Counted from the stretch's first letter, positions 20,823 to 32,407 are shown. The stretch is DNA of 64,000 bases from Linum tenue (GCA_946122785.1 CAMGYJ010000007.1:6774909-6838908); one strand, 5' to 3'. Numbers and translations: made by a program. The notes: generated by a model from the letters alone, not told the origin.

Positions 20823-21401
20823 ATGGCCACCGCGACGAAATTCAAGATCAACGGCCGCACACTGGCTCCGGAGGTCCCACTGCCGTCTCCCTCCGCCACC
20901 GTCCTCGACCTGAAGCAGGCCATCCAGTCCATGCTCGGCGTCCCCGTCGCGAGGCAGAGGCTCTTCCACAAAGGCGACGGCGAGCTCCTCAACCACCGCA
21001 CGATCCAGTCGTACAACCTGAAAGCAGAGGAGAGGAAGTCGGTCGCGAATCTGGATCTGACGGTGGAGCCGCTGCCGAAGAAGAGGAGAGGCGAGAGGAT
21101 CTCGTTCGTGGTGAAGTGCGGCGACGAGAAGGCTACCTTGAGCCTCCGGGAGACCGACACCTTGCGTGACCTGAGGTGGGAGATCTATGGCAGATTCAAG
21201 ACCTATACTCCGACCGAATTGCGCTGTGCCGGAGTCACGCTGCCTTGGCCCGTCGGCCACGGGGATGATTCTGATGATGTCGATCTGTATGAGTACTATC
21301 TCTCGGAAGGCACGGTGTTTGAGGCTGCGGCGGCGAGGCTTGAGTCGAGTCACATCTACGGTCCGAAAACTTTCCCTCCTTCCTTCTACAACTCTCACTG
21401 A
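20823..21401 (+). CDS. Protein with two ubiquitin-like domains (copy 1)
   Basis: 192 aa, intronless. The ATG at 20823 (MATATKFKINGRTL) is chosen by alignment with the start of the neighbouring copy; the frame is open further upstream. Residues about 6-82 form a first ubiquitin-like domain (TVLDLKQAIQSMLGVPVARQ, then RLFHKGDGELLNHRTIQSYN). Residues about 93-175 form a second (ISFVVKCGDEKATLSLRETD, then DVDLYEYYLSEGTVFEAAA). Neither domain ends in the Gly-Gly needed for conjugation, so it is probably a non-conjugated adaptor or binding module. The ending TFPPSFYNSH is shared with copy 2 (TFPPSFYSS). The two genes are tandem duplicates about 650 bases apart. No specific function can be assigned. 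Confidence 0.85.
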   Translation: MATATKFKINGRTLAPEVPLPSPSATVLDLKQAIQSMLGVPVARQRLFHKGDGELLNHRTIQSYNLKAEERKSVANLDLTVEPLPKKRRGERISFVVKCGDEKATLSLRETDTLRDLRWEIYGRFKTYTPTELRCAGVTLPWPVGHGDDSDDVDLYEYYLSEGTVFEAAAARLESSHIYGPKTFPPSFYNSH

Positions 21402-21533
21402 TACTCTGATCTCTGAAACACATGAATGGAGCTGATTTCCGTTTTCTCTGTTCCCTCACCCCCTATCGATTTCCTAGCATCTTGATTTCTTTCGATGGCG
21501 TAAGGTTTAGAAAGTCTGTAATTCCTTGTTAGA

Positions 21534-21865
21534 GCTCCCCTGTTTGTACTGATCTTGAGAATGCTGAAGTAGAATTGTATGTTGATGAACTTTCATGGTG
21601 GTTTGTTTGTTAGTTAATTTCTTCGTCGATGATCAAATTCTTGAAGATCTTCCGTCCTTGTGAAGTTCTGCAGAAAGTAGAAACCCTGGCTATCTGCAAA
21701 CTAGACCTCCCCTGTTTGTATGGATCTTGAGAATTCTTTAGTAGAATTGATTGTTCATGCAATTTCATGGCAGTTTGTTAATTTCTTCGTCGATGATCAA
21801 ATTCCCTCGCGAATTTGTGCAGAAAACTAGAAACCCTAACTATTTGCTAATTGATATTTTATCAG
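21534..21865 (+). repeat. 173-bp tandem duplication between the ubiquitin-like genes
   Basis: Two units begin CTCCCCTGTTTGTA at 21534 and 21707. Both contain GATCTTGAGAAT, AATTTCTTCGTCGATGATCA and AGAAACCCT. The duplication lies in the 3' region of copy 1 and upstream of copy 2. Confidence 0.75.
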
Positions 21866-22052
21866 AGGATTCCGATTAGTTATCCTCCTAATTAATATTT
21901 AATTAAGAGTTCCGATTCCAAGAATAGTTGTACTCCTCTCCAAAGTCCAAACCCTAAATCACCGTTACTTATCAATTATAAGAGACCAAGAGTCGGTCGC
22001 TTCAGCTAAACATCAGATAGGGAAGCAACGAGCTCAGTTCGTCTCGGAAACA

Positions 22053-22661
22053 ATGTCCACGGCGGTGATATACAAAATCCACGGCCGAAAAGTGGTGCCG
22101 GAAATCAGATTCGCCTCGCCGATGTCCTCCACCGTGCTCGACCTCAAACAGGCCATCGAATCCCGAGTAGGCGTCGCCGTCGGCAGGCAGAGGCTCTTCC
22201 CCAAAGGCGGCGGCGGAGGGGGAGAGCTCCTCAACGACCGTACGCTGGGATCGTACAAGTTGCGGAGAGATGCGGCGGAGGACGGGAAGGAGGAGGCACC
22301 GGCGGTTGTGGATCTGGACCTGACGGTGGAGCCGTTGCGGAAGAAGAAGAAGAAGTCGGGAGACCAGGAGAAGATCCCGTTCGTGGTGAAGTGCGGCGGC
22401 AAGGAGGCGACGGTGATCCTCCGGGAGAGCGACACCGCTGAGAAGTTGTTCTGGGAGGTGGCCGCTAAACTCGAGCTGTGCAGTTGGAACCTCAAGCTGC
22501 GGTGCTGCGGGAAGGATCTGGCTCGCGACGGTACCAGGCTGTATGAGTACTACCTGTCGGAGGGGACGGTGGTTGAGGTTGCGGCGGGGGAAGGTTTTCA
22601 CCGGAACCGTGACCTTCCTCCTGGATGCAGAACTTTCCCTCCTTCCTTCTACAGCTCGTAG
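22053..22661 (+). CDS. Protein with two ubiquitin-like domains (copy 2)
   Basis: 202 aa, intronless, start MSTAVIYKIHGRKVVPEI. The first ubiquitin-like domain covers about residues 6-90 (STVLDLKQAIESRVGVAVGR; it has a Gly6 insertion, KGGGGGGELL). A Lys-rich linker (LRKKKKKSGDQ) leads to the second domain, about 112-185 (IPFVVKCGGKEATVILRESD, RLYEYYLSEGTVVEVAAG). There is no C-terminal Gly-Gly. The last residues TFPPSFYSS match copy 1. A TATA-like ATTATAAG lies about 75 bases upstream. Divergence from copy 1 is mainly in the linker and insertions. Function unknown; the architecture resembles two-domain ubiquitin-like proteins of plants. Confidence 0.85.
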   Translation: MSTAVIYKIHGRKVVPEIRFASPMSSTVLDLKQAIESRVGVAVGRQRLFPKGGGGGGELLNDRTLGSYKLRRDAAEDGKEEAPAVVDLDLTVEPLRKKKKKSGDQEKIPFVVKCGGKEATVILRESDTAEKLFWEVAAKLELCSWNLKLRCCGKDLARDGTRLYEYYLSEGTVVEVAAGEGFHRNRDLPPGCRTFPPSFYSS

Positions 22662-23188
22662 GCCTCGGCCTTCGTCGTGATCATGTGTGTGTCTCCGATT
22701 TGGTCGGTTTCTTGAACCTTGTGTATTTTCCTCTTTTCATATCATCAATTCTCGTTGAGTTGGTTACGAGTCAACCGGTTGGTTGAGTCAACTTTGATTC
22801 AATTGATTTGACTCGGATTCTGAAATAATATGCTCCAGCTGTTTCTTCCGTCCAGTCTTTCATCTGGTTAAAACTCGTTGGGGCTAAGAAAGGGGAACTT
22901 TGTCAAACCCGAGCTGGCCGAGGGGCGAGGACGGAGGACCTGTCCACGGTCCACCTGTTTTCAACTGCCCGGTCAACCCGAATTTTTAAACCATATCTGA
23001 AAGTGGTGGGCCTAATGTCAAATGTAGCTCGAACACTGTAGTTATTTCAAATTGGGCTGAATATCTTGGCCCAATCTCAAGCGTATATCCAACTAGCCCA
23101 AGAGCAAGGGCCGCTGGTTGGTACGGTAAGTGTGGACGTTGAAACGACGACGTAGAGAAAGCAGGTGGGGGAGTGGGGAAAAAAGAAA
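22662..23188. other. Spacer before the tRNA
   Basis: This holds the 3' region of copy 2 and unremarkable intergenic DNA. It ends with an A-rich stretch that serves as the Pol III terminator for the minus-strand tRNA. Confidence 0.5.
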
Positions 23189-23260
23189 GGGGCATTCCGA
23201 GAATTGAACTCGGGACCTCTCGCACCCTAAGCGAGAATCATACCACTAGACCAAATGCCC
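23189..23260 (-). tRNA. tRNA-Pro (anticodon AGG)
   Basis: Read on the minus strand, the 72-nt gene folds as a cloverleaf. The acceptor GGGCATT pairs with AATGCCC, with C as discriminator. The A box is TGGTCTAGTGGTATGA and the B box GGTCCCGAGTTCAATTC. The anticodon stem CTCGC/GCGAG encloses the loop TTAGGGT, giving anticodon AGG. There is no intron. A T run follows directly downstream (A run at 23179-23187 on the plus strand), suitable for Pol III termination. Confidence 0.95.
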
Positions 23261-23699
23261 TACTGTGGCTTCTTTCTCAACAACCGGGTTATTTATTAAA
23301 TTTCCTATGTGTTACTCTTTGCATGATTCACCTAATCTCGTTAATGAGTAGTTACAACATTCAAAGAACATGTTAACATTAACAACTATTGGTTTAACAT
23401 CTTTTCCGTCAGTTGCACCAAATTCCCCACAATCTGAAATAATGGGGATGTTGGGTCATCTCATAATGCAAGCCCATTTTTCATTTGGTTATCTCACAGC
23501 CCATTTCCATCTCATTGCCCTTTCGAATTTGTTTTTTAATGATCAGAATTGTTGTTTGGAATTTAATTATAGTGTTCCATGGAAGTTTAATTGCCTTATC
23601 TACACAATAAATAAAAGTCAAATGAGAAAACTTGAAGTCCCATTTCAAATTTTCTGCATCCAGAGTGAAAGTAGGAAGGACATTTTGGTCTTCACAATT

Positions 23700-23790
23700 A
23701 CTTTTTTTTATTCATTAAAAAGACACTTACTAGGATTCGAACCATGACCACTTTAAAGAAAAGCAAAGATCATAACCAATCACACTAAGT
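23700..23790 (-). mobile_element. Possible tRNA-derived SINE remnant
   Basis: The minus strand carries a good B box (GGTTCGAATCC, 23731-23741) preceded at about the right spacing by an A-box-like stretch (TTAGTGTGATTGGTTA). The cloverleaf stems do not form, so it is not a tRNA. It joins the Helitron-like repeat that follows. Identity as a SINE is a guess from the Pol III boxes alone. Confidence 0.35.
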
Positions 23791-24953
23791 ACATTTGTTG
23801 TATCTTTTTAAACAAAAAACATATAATCGCAGAGAGGAAACAACCCTTCCCCCATTTCAAATTCTCTGCTCCAGGAGCGCTTGTAGGAAGGGTAGAATAG
23901 AGAGTGTCAATTTTTTTCTTTTTCCTCTGTGGAACGGGCCAACTTACCGTACACATGCAGATTTAAACGGGTCCAGGAGTGTCAATTTTTTTCTTTAAGT
24001 CCTTTTATTTCTCCGTGGTGGTAAAATATATATGAAAAGGCAAAAACAATACTCCTTTTTATTGCTAAAAAGAAAAAAATTAACAATAAACTAATGCATG
24101 GATTCTAATGGGCTAACCGCTAATCATAAAATAAAAGAGTTGAATGAGCCTGACCTACACGGGATTTGCCCATCAAGTAAACCAATGAACATCATGAGTT
24201 TGTCATTCTAAAACAAGATATTTTCTCTAGCATAATATATATTATGCTATTATTTTATATCTTAGTGGCTAAAATATAATGTATTTTAAAGTTATTCAAT
24301 GATTCAACCTCGACTAACCCAACTAGTCCAATTTTTATCATTTCAAATATATATTATGTAATTATTTGATATCATAATGATTAAATTATAGTGTATATTA
24401 TAGGGAATCGTTTGGTATTTGTTAGTAAAAAACTAAACAGAAAGATCTATTTGGTTATTTTTAACATTAAAACGATCCTACACATTTTCAGTTTTCTTTC
24501 GAAATTCTATAGTTTTATTCCCCGAATCAGTGATGTGCAAATGGCGAATTGCAGTCATCTCTTTTCTTTGATTATTTTTTATTTTCAAATAGAAAGTTTA
24601 AAAGTAAAGAATACTTAGAGTTTGGCATGGGTCGGTCAAACAGGCTGAATTTCAAGTTTTGGCCCGTTATGAAGTAAATTAATCGGCCAACGGGACGAGT
24701 AAAAGCTAGCAACGATTGTGTGATGCTCATTTCCCGAAAATCGGCGGGATAGGTGATTTTTTATTCGATTTTCTGGTTCATAAGGCTAATTTTTGATTCC
24801 TTACATAATTCATGTCGCTTTCCTACTAAAATTCACTATTTTATCACGTATTTCCCAAAAAAAATATACAACAATAAATTATACATCTCATTACATTATC
24901 AAATTTCATACCTTACCTTTCTCCGGCCAAATGGCCGGGGCCCACGCTAGTAT
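23790..24953 (+). mobile_element. Helitron-like dispersed repeat (copy 1)
   Basis: This ~1.15-kb AT-rich block is repeated in opposite orientation at about 35390-37140. Shared landmarks are ACTCGTCCCGTTGGCCGATT against ACTCGGCCCGTTGGCCGATT, the AAATCCCGTGTAGGTCAGGC-type stretch, and a CTCTCTATTCTAC stretch. Both copies stop at the same point: here a perfect short hairpin (CCGGCC-AAAT-GGCCGG), then eight bases, then CTAG followed by T. That is the form of a Helitron 3' terminus. I could not fix a 5' TC end, and no Rep/helicase is encoded. Region 23261-23700 upstream contains only a partial internal duplicate and no gene. Confidence 0.4.
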
Positions 24954-25395
24954 TATATATGCACCGATGTGTAGTAAGGCATCTAAGCCCTTTTATGTCC
25001 ATGAAATCGTACCGGAAAAGTCAGCGATATAATATTTTAGGATAAAACTGTGGTTTAACCGTAGTTTAACCGTTAGACAGTTAAATATCGCCTACCAGTT
25101 TAGCCTCCGATACTGGTATTTCGTGGTTGAACCGCTGGTACGGTACGATTTCATGGACCATGTTTTTTTGTTAAAACTTGAAAGGTTTGTTAACATGATC
25201 TATATGAGATCGAATCAACTATTTCGAGCTCATTTTCTCAGAGGCTCAACTGTAATTAACTGTTGCACACCCAGGATTAGTGCATTCGAAACCCTACTAA
25301 TAAAAATGCTTGAGAAGGTCCCAAAGAAGTGAGCTTTGGAGCTCAATATTATTGCTGATTTTTTTTTCCTAACAGGTCATTCGGGAAGTGTTCGA
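24954..25395. other. Spacer between two repeats
   Basis: Short open frames are present but none is supported. No clear repeat. Confidence 0.4.
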
Positions 25396-25590
25396 TTTTT
25401 TTTTTTTTTTACAAAAGATAATCATATATATTGATTTGAATAATAGATCATTATATCGTGAAATTTAATCAGGTCGGAAAATAAAAAAATGACACGTAAT
25501 CGGGTAGAATGAAAGGGCTTTTGTAGCCACCAAATGAGGTTCCCTATTACTACTCCGATCTAAAATTCACAATTAAACCCAGTGTGAATC
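25396..25590 (-). mobile_element. 5'-truncated LINE tail related to the LINE at 6.2-13.7 kb
   Basis: A T run (25396-25409) is followed by ACAAAAGATA and a stretch that tracks the 3' end of the large LINE. Compare TAGCCACCAAATGAGGTTCC here with TAGCCACCAAATGGGCTACC there, then CCTATTACTACTCCGA with CCTATTACTACGCCGA. Similarity fades near 25590. The copy is diverged and encodes nothing. It shares the orientation of the full-length element. Confidence 0.75.
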
Positions 25591-26430
25591 ACGGAAAGCG
25601 TTCAAATCAAGGTTGAAATGTAGGGAAACAAGATAAGAATCTAATCTCATATAGAAAGATGTTTTGAGAAACATAGCAAGGTTAACCGCAAAAATAAATG
25701 TTTGTTTACGACCACAAGTTCGACACGACCTTCTGGTATGTCACAAGCAACTATGGCTATCTCTGCCGGTATTCCCAAGGATACCATTTGAGACTTTACG
25801 ATACTCGCACCTACAATGTTATGCTAGGTACTTCTCTGCAATCAAATATACATACATAATTTAGTGTCGGCACGCACACGACGAGGAGTACTGGAGGAAA
25901 AAAAAAGAATCATTTACATACTTGCGACTACCCCGAGGTTCGTTGCGAGAGACTGAATCACAAGAGCCGCAAATGACAATCGTGCTCTCTCTTGATAGCG
26001 TGTTAATCTCCGGTGGTTTGTGGTTCTCTAAAGAGTCAAACTTCCTCTAATGATTTTCAATGTAACAAATTTGCTTTTTGTAGTACTCCTTTCATCACGT
26101 GACAAGTCGGTCACCTTGTTGTTGCTGGTATCGACCATAAGTACTACTGATAAATTGGTCTGTTTGGAGCTGTCATCCTTATCGTCGTTTAAACTAGCTT
26201 TGACATCGTACTAGATAATCCATATCGATTAATTTCTCACTGATTGAAACATGAAACAATTCAAAAACATAAAACAAAGTCAGAAAATTTTCTCCATTCC
26301 AGTCACACAAATCAAAACATAGATGTATACATATCCATAAACATCTTCTTCTTTGTTTTCCCCACCATCACAACCCAAACCTTCAATTCCTTCACAACAA
26401 ACAAGCCCTTAAATCCTCAAATCAATCAAA
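25591..26430. other. Intergenic DNA downstream of the minus-strand dirigent gene
   Basis: No gene is supported. The right end is the likely 3' untranslated region of the dirigent gene. Confidence 0.45.
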
Positions 26431-26928
26431 TCAGTAGATCACATAAACAGCAAACTCGAGCAGAGTCTCGATCCCATCCGTCTCATGATTATTCCCTGCA
26501 CCAACAACCGGAACCACCGTCTTCACCACCGCGTGCCCTCTCGCATTCACATACTTCCCCGTCCCGCCCATCACAGCGAGCTGCGACTCCGAAACCCCGG
26601 CCCTATGAACACCAAAGAAATTGAGACTGTCCTCGTAATGTCCGTCCTGAAACATAGCAGTGAACGCCATGGCCTGGCTCGTCCCGTCGATCGAGCTCGC
26701 CACGTAGTATCCCTGCGCTTTCCCCAGCAGCTGCGACCCCAATTCGTGGCCTTCGGTCAGCTCGTCGTCGATCACGTTGATGGTCCCGAACATCAGCTGC
26801 GCCAGGGCCGAGCCCGTGGGCAGCTGGCCGCCGTTGCCGAAGTTGTTGAAATTGTTGCCGTTGTTGTTGTTGTTGTTCTGCATCAGGGTTGCTGACGTGG
26901 TGCCAGCTAGGCCGGTGAGGAAGGGGAG

Positions 26929-26961
<33 letters not shown>

Positions 26962-27297
26962 CTGTGGGAGACCGTTGTTGACTGGGAGGACGGCGCCGTT
27001 TGGCTTGGCGAAGGGGACCTGGCCGTTGATTGCGGGGTTGTTGACCACTCCTGTGACGGCTCTGGTGGTTGGGTTTGACCCGCCTAGGATGTCGTGCATG
27101 AAGAAGGTCAACGTGTGGTCAGGGTCAACGGTGGTGGAGGTTGCTGCAGTGGCTGCTGGCAATGGAGATGATGAGGATTCGTCGTCGTCGACGAGGATTG
27201 GGGATGCTGAGGTGGTGGTGAGAGCTACCGTGAGCATGATGAACAGAAGATAGGGTGTGGCTTGAGTTGGAATCGAAAGGGTTCTGAGATTCTCCAT
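26431..27297 (-). CDS. Dirigent protein, ESB1/DIR10-like, with poly-Asn tracts
   Basis: 288 aa, intronless, start MENLRTLSIPTQ with a hydrophobic signal segment (YLLFIMLTVALTTTSA) at about residues 16-31. FFMHDILGG lies at 65-73, followed by ARAVTGVV-like and NGQVPFAKPNGA. An Asn-rich linker holds two runs encoded by GTT/AAC microsatellites (26859-26877 and 26930-26961), one of about 11 Asn. The barrel has FGTINVIDDELTEGHELGS, GKAQGYYVASSIDGTSQAM, NFFGVHRAGVSESQLAVMGG and TGKYVNARGHAVVK. This is the standard secreted ESB1-type arrangement. Apoplastic radical-coupling guidance or Casparian-strip lignification is the family role and is inferred here. Confidence 0.93.
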
Positions 27298-27401
27298 GAT
27301 GTAAAGAGAAGAGGTTTTGGTAAACTAGATGGTGGGAAATCAGAGGAACTCTGTTTTAGTTCTTGTTAAGATGATTGAATGAAGGGTGGGTTAGTTGATG
27401 A

Positions 27402-27412
27402 GTTTATATATA
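27402..27412 (-). promoter_or_regulatory. TATA box of the minus-strand dirigent gene
   Basis: On the minus strand this reads CTATATATAAAC, about 105 bases before the ATG. The spacing is nearly the same as for the dirigent gene at 17249. Confidence 0.6.
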
Positions 27413-28226
27413 GCTAATGGATTGATTGCATTTTGTGTTGAGGAGTTAGTGAGATGGAGTGGTTTAAATTATTCTGAGTGTTTTTGGTTGGCTTGAAAGG
27501 AAAAGGAATGAGAGGAATGGGTGGGATTTTGCTTATTTGATCAGCATATTAGAGGTTTAGGTGACCTAAAGGCAGCTTGGATTTGAGGGTTATTTTAGCA
27601 GATCCTATGCTTCAGGAACCAAGTAGTTTCAGTTGCTGCTTTGCACAGTAGTAACCAATGTGCCAGTGTCACTGATTAAGAGCATTTAAATATCTGGACT
27701 GAATTTGAGGTCTTGTAGCCAAAATGGTATCCTTTACTGGTGAAAATCTCCTTGTGTTTGAAATCACTGAGCTGCAGAATCATCCAAGAAATCAACCAAA
27801 CTATACAAACAGGAAACTGCAAATCTTTGCAAGCTCACACCAAAAAATGGTTGCATTCAACGTTGTCTCAAGCAGTAAGAAAACTGCAGCAGTTTTTACA
27901 AACATAGCTTCCCCAGAAAAATGACCATATTTTACATGAGAACTAACTGAATTACTCAAAAAGAATACATCCTCTTCAACATTTATAAAACTTACTACAA
28001 ACACTATATATATCTCTAGCTGTCTCCACCCTCCTTGTGGTCTGTTGGAGGGAAAAAATTGCACAAGTGGACTTGGCAGGGAACAAACAACAATCAACCT
28101 ACTCATTCTCTTCAATACTCTCATTCTCTTCAATACTCCTTGATTCAAAAACAATATACTACCTATACCACCTACCCTGTATATATACTACGTATGTGAA
28201 AATTTCTGCAAATTTGTCCAAAAATA
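27413..28226. other. Upstream region of dirigent gene and 3' region of the TRM-type gene
   Basis: Both neighbours are on the minus strand. No additional gene is seen. Confidence 0.5.
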
Positions 28227-30370
28227 TCACCCCATGCTGCTAACAGCATCCTCCACCAACTCGTCAAACAAAGAATTTGCTATGTCTCCACTGATCTCCT
28301 GAACATGATCACCCAACTGGAACCACTTATCATCCTGCCCCATCACCTTCTCAGAATTCTTTCCCGTTCCATTTTCCTGGCTGGCGAGTAACAACCACAC
28401 CTCCTCCTCAATATCCTCCTGGCCACCATAGTTGAGCATGAATCTTCTTGCTACAGGTTCCGACCACGAGACTGACTGCTGGCTCAAAGATGACTGCAGA
28501 ATCTCCACCAGCCCCAAGTTTATACGATCAAATAGTAATCTTCTATCGGCCCTCTTCCAAGATACCTGTTCTCCGTACTTTTTATCTAGTGTTTCAAAGA
28601 CCGAAGGACTAACGATTAAGTATTCATCAGAGTTCCATGAGTGGTTAGGACTGATCAAGTATGGGCTTCTGTTGATCAGCCCTGCCTCGGTTAACACATC
28701 GACCAAGTATGAGAAATCCCTGCTCTCTTCAGCTTTAAAAAGTGTCATTGCACCTTCATTTGCTTCAAAATCGCTTACTGACTCATCTTCCCGGGTATCT
28801 CCCTCGCTAGAGACCATTGTGTCAAAGTCTTCTGAGTTTCCATCTGATAACTCTGACTTCAGGATTTCGAGTCGATTATGCAAGCCTAGTTTCAAAGGAA
28901 AACAAAATAGAAAACTCTAATCAAACGACTAGGCCAGGAAACATTAAAACAGAGAAGGTGAATGAAGAAGACGAGCAGTTGCTAACCTTGCAAAGAAGCA
29001 CCAGCACCGTCCCAACAATCGAAGCAAGAAGATATCTCTTTCCTGTATGAAGTCTCCAATACAGAATTTGGACTGGATTGATAGTAGGAATCTTCTGAGC
29101 TCACTAGTGATTCTGGGTCCGTACACGAGCAATAAGAAGAAATGTATTCTTTCCCGTACGTTACAGCTGATATATCCTGCCGAATCAGTATGGAATCATT
29201 AGTGAGCAACTGATAACAGAGAATTGAAAACTAAAATTGTATGATACAGAGGCAAGCAGTGGAAAAGCCCAGTTAATGAAACCAATTGTGATTATGTATA
29301 GAGATGCATCAAACCTTTTGAATTGAAACAAGTGCTAGGGAGGATTCGTTTACAGACTCGGTTTCTCCATTAACAACCATCTCATGTGACCTCTGGCTAT
29401 GTGAATACTCTTCCAACTTGTTTTCAGCTACATTTGGAGGGATATAGCTAGGTTCTGGATTTTTGTTTGCCGCTTCTGAATCCTCAACAGGCGGAGACAT
29501 CTCCTCATAGCTCTTTACTGAGATTATGATTTCTGAAGCATGTCTCCGGTCGAACTTTCTTCCCTTTTGTTGAACAGAATTTATAAACTCAACATTACTC
29601 ACTCGGCGACTACTTTTAACAACAGAGTCATTGCTAGCACTAGTTGCATGACTGCGGATATCACTAAGATTCCAGTGAAGAGGTGTGGCTCTTCGTAAGC
29701 ATCCAATGCTCCTGACCTTCCAGCCATACTGACTGTTTTTGCTTGAGCGAAGAGTAGCAGGATTGAAACATAACTTTGTTGGTTTAAAGTCATTTTCATC
29801 CATTCTACTTATATCCAGTTCAACTGGCTGGGTGGGAGACAATGGTGCTGACTCAGACTTCTTAAGCAAGGTGCCAGCATTCAGATATCTAGAACCTAAT
29901 TCATAAAACCCAATCCCTGTGGTTGCATGCTTTGAAGAAGTAGACTTTGTTTTAGTATTCTCCACCTTATCTGTGTGTTGCTTAAGTAGAACAATTCTTC
30001 CAAAATCCCTGCACGAGCTGGAACTAGTGTACCTTTGGTCACAAGCATTCTGACCTTTCTTGCAGACATCAAGGTTTTCATGGCTAGAAGGCTTTAATGA
30101 CACCTCTGAACTTAAATGAGCGTTCCTCTTCCCAGCTAAGCTCCCATTTTGTCTGTCTGTTCCCAAACTGTTGGTATCTCTTGACTCTTCTGAAACCAAA
30201 CCAAATAAATGAAGCTTTTGATGTTTCTCTCGGCTACCTATAGCATTCACTCTCTGCATATACTTCTCAGAAAGCACTCTTGCTTTCTTTTGAACTGGTT
30301 GTCGAGGTTGAAATTCATCCAAACCCATCAATCTTGCAATAACACTGGGAACAGGTTGCCTGGGTTCCAT
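28227..30370 (-). CDS. TON1-recruiting-motif (TRM/LONGIFOLIA-type) protein with DUF4378
   Basis: The coding sequence is complement(join(28227..28885,28987..29176,29315..30370)), 634 aa. All borders are GT/AG and phases agree. The start MEPRQPVPSVIARLMGLDEF holds the hallmark PSVIARLMGLD motif at residues 8-18 (DUF3741-associated). The middle is Ser-rich and likely disordered. The last exon carries a DUF4378-type C-terminal domain (FSYLVDVLTEAGLINRSP, DRINLGLVEIL, EVWLLLASQENG). TRM proteins bind microtubules and recruit the TON1-TRM-PP2A complex that places cortical arrays and the preprophase band. Upstream, an exon near 31483-31516 could splice in phase to 30403 but has no in-frame ATG, so I treat it as leader. 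Confidence 0.85.
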
Positions 30371-31760
30371 TCTGGTTGACAAACTCTTGAACGAACTACC
30401 CGCTGCTTAGGAATATAAGTATGGACCTGGTCTAACCCAAGAGAATTTCCAGATAAGAAGAGGGAATCAATTTTTCAGTTCTGCAGACAAATCAATTTTT
30501 CAGTTCTGCAGACAAATGCATTATACAATGAATGCCAAACAATAGATTAACAGAAGGAAACATCAAGAGAAACTTTAGGTAAACCAGAAAGCAAAATGAA
30601 ATAAATGCCTTTCTGCACTACAACATGTATTTCATTGTGTTCAAAAAGGCTCTAAGCTGTCTGGAAAACAGAAATGGAAACCAAGCCAACTCGAAATATC
30701 AAACAAGAGGATCGAAAGCCCCCAAGCCAAGGAAGGCAACTCCAAGTTAGAATATCAAGAAAAGGATCCATTTCTATGAAGCCAAAAAAGGGCTTCGACT
30801 TTTTAGAAACCAAATAAAAACAAAAACTCCATCAAACAGATACCAAATAAAGCAGAGCATCAGTGAGTGACAAAAAGCTTGCAGACAATCAATTGGCATG
30901 CAGAAACAGAATCATGATAGCTGGGGCATCTTTCTCAGAACCACACTAAGAATTACAAAAAGAAAAGTAATCATCTAAAGCAAACAGATCCCCACCTATA
31001 TGATCGTCACTTATCAGCAAACCCTAATCATTAGAAACATAGGAATAATTCATGGTACCCACTAATACTATGCCACAATTTCCCCCTATACAATCACACG
31101 CCAAAATCTTTGCCAATGAAGAAACCAACTTCAATCAATTGAAAAAACAAAAACCCATAAACCAGAACATTTGAAGATGGGGAACCCAGCAATTTGCTTT
31201 AGCAAATAAAAAGTCGGAATTGCAGAACAGAGAGGGGGAAAGAACTGACCAAAAACAGACGGAATTCTCGAATACCCAGAACAAAATTCCTCAGTAGCAA
31301 CGAACAGACAGGAAACTATGTTTGTGGCGGAAGGTTGAAGAAAGGTCAACTGCCAAATTACCATTAACAAACACTTGGAGAGGTCAAAACGTGGAAGAAA
31401 CAGAGGAAAATAAAAACCCTCCCCCTTGCGACACCAGAAAAGGGCGGCTACATAATTAGCATATTCGTTGAGGAGAACAGTACCTTCTTTGGTTTCTTCT
31501 GGATCGGAGAAGTTCAAAACGATGATCGTCGGAGGGGAAAATTGGGGCCCGAGAATGGAGCAGCGGCTATTATTGAAAGGGGGAAAAGATTAAATGTAAT
31601 GCGATAATAGAGAAATGGATGATCGATCCGAAGTGGGGAGAGAGAGAGAGAGGAAAACGAGGTATAATAAGAAAATACGCGAGAAGATATGTTAATCAAT
31701 GTGAAACAATAATCAGTGCAGAGACGACTGAAGAGTGAGAGAGAGAGATGTAATTTCGAA
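30371..31760 (-). other. Leader and long first intron of the TRM-type gene
   Basis: A donor (GAAG|GTACTG near 31482) and an acceptor (CTAAGCAG near 30403) suggest a leader intron of about 1.08 kb. The leader exon contains a short GA microsatellite (31637-31653). No coding sequence is supported. Confidence 0.55.
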
Positions 31761-32407
31761 TTTGGATTTAATTAATTAAGTTAATTAAAGGGAAATGACG
31801 TGTGGGTTCGACGCTGTTAATGTCGTTTACGGGAATACGCGCCGTCTCAAGAGGTCGTGTTCGCGGGTTTGGCGCCAGATTTTCCCTCCATCACCTTGCT
31901 GACGCCTGACGGTTATACTTTTTGAACAGGGACCCGTCCGGCTAATTGCCATTTTCACACTCTATTTTTGTGTCCTTACAGTTTTTACCCTTCTTTCTTT
32001 TTTATTTTCAGGACATCAGTAATCCAAATTTTGGAGGCCGGTAGTAAGATCCTTTAAATGGCAAGCTCGTGAATGTCAATTTATGCTTGGCAACCGGCAA
32101 AGTCATTTGGATTTCGGATTTTCAGTCGGATATGTGGCTTCGATCTTACATGGGTCTACTTTATGGGCTAACATTCATCCAAACAAATGGCTTATGAATG
32201 ACTTGTCGTTCGATTCGATAAAAATTTATTCGATTAAGAAAAAATTTGATTTGTTTATTAACGAGTTGAGGTTGGGCTTAGCCTTGTTCAGCTCGTGAGG
32301 TTCGTGAGCCAGCTCGACTAGGTGGATTGTAGAGCTCAACTCGTGAATTCCCTTGTTTTGAGCTGATAAGATGTCTCAACATTGTGATTAGTGAGCAAAC
32401 TCGAGTA
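31761..32407. other. Older degenerate repeat flanking the hAT-type element
   Basis: GAGCTCAACTCG-type motifs occur before the hAT-type element (about 32240-32400). Matching ones on the other strand sense follow after it (about 33370-33500: CTTGAGCTCGACTCG). The younger element seems nested in an older, decayed one. No gene. Confidence 0.45.

Noticed and set aside
31483..31516. Upstream coding exon for the TRM-type gene
   Set aside because: The splice phase fits, but the frame has no ATG before an upstream stop, so it was kept as leader.
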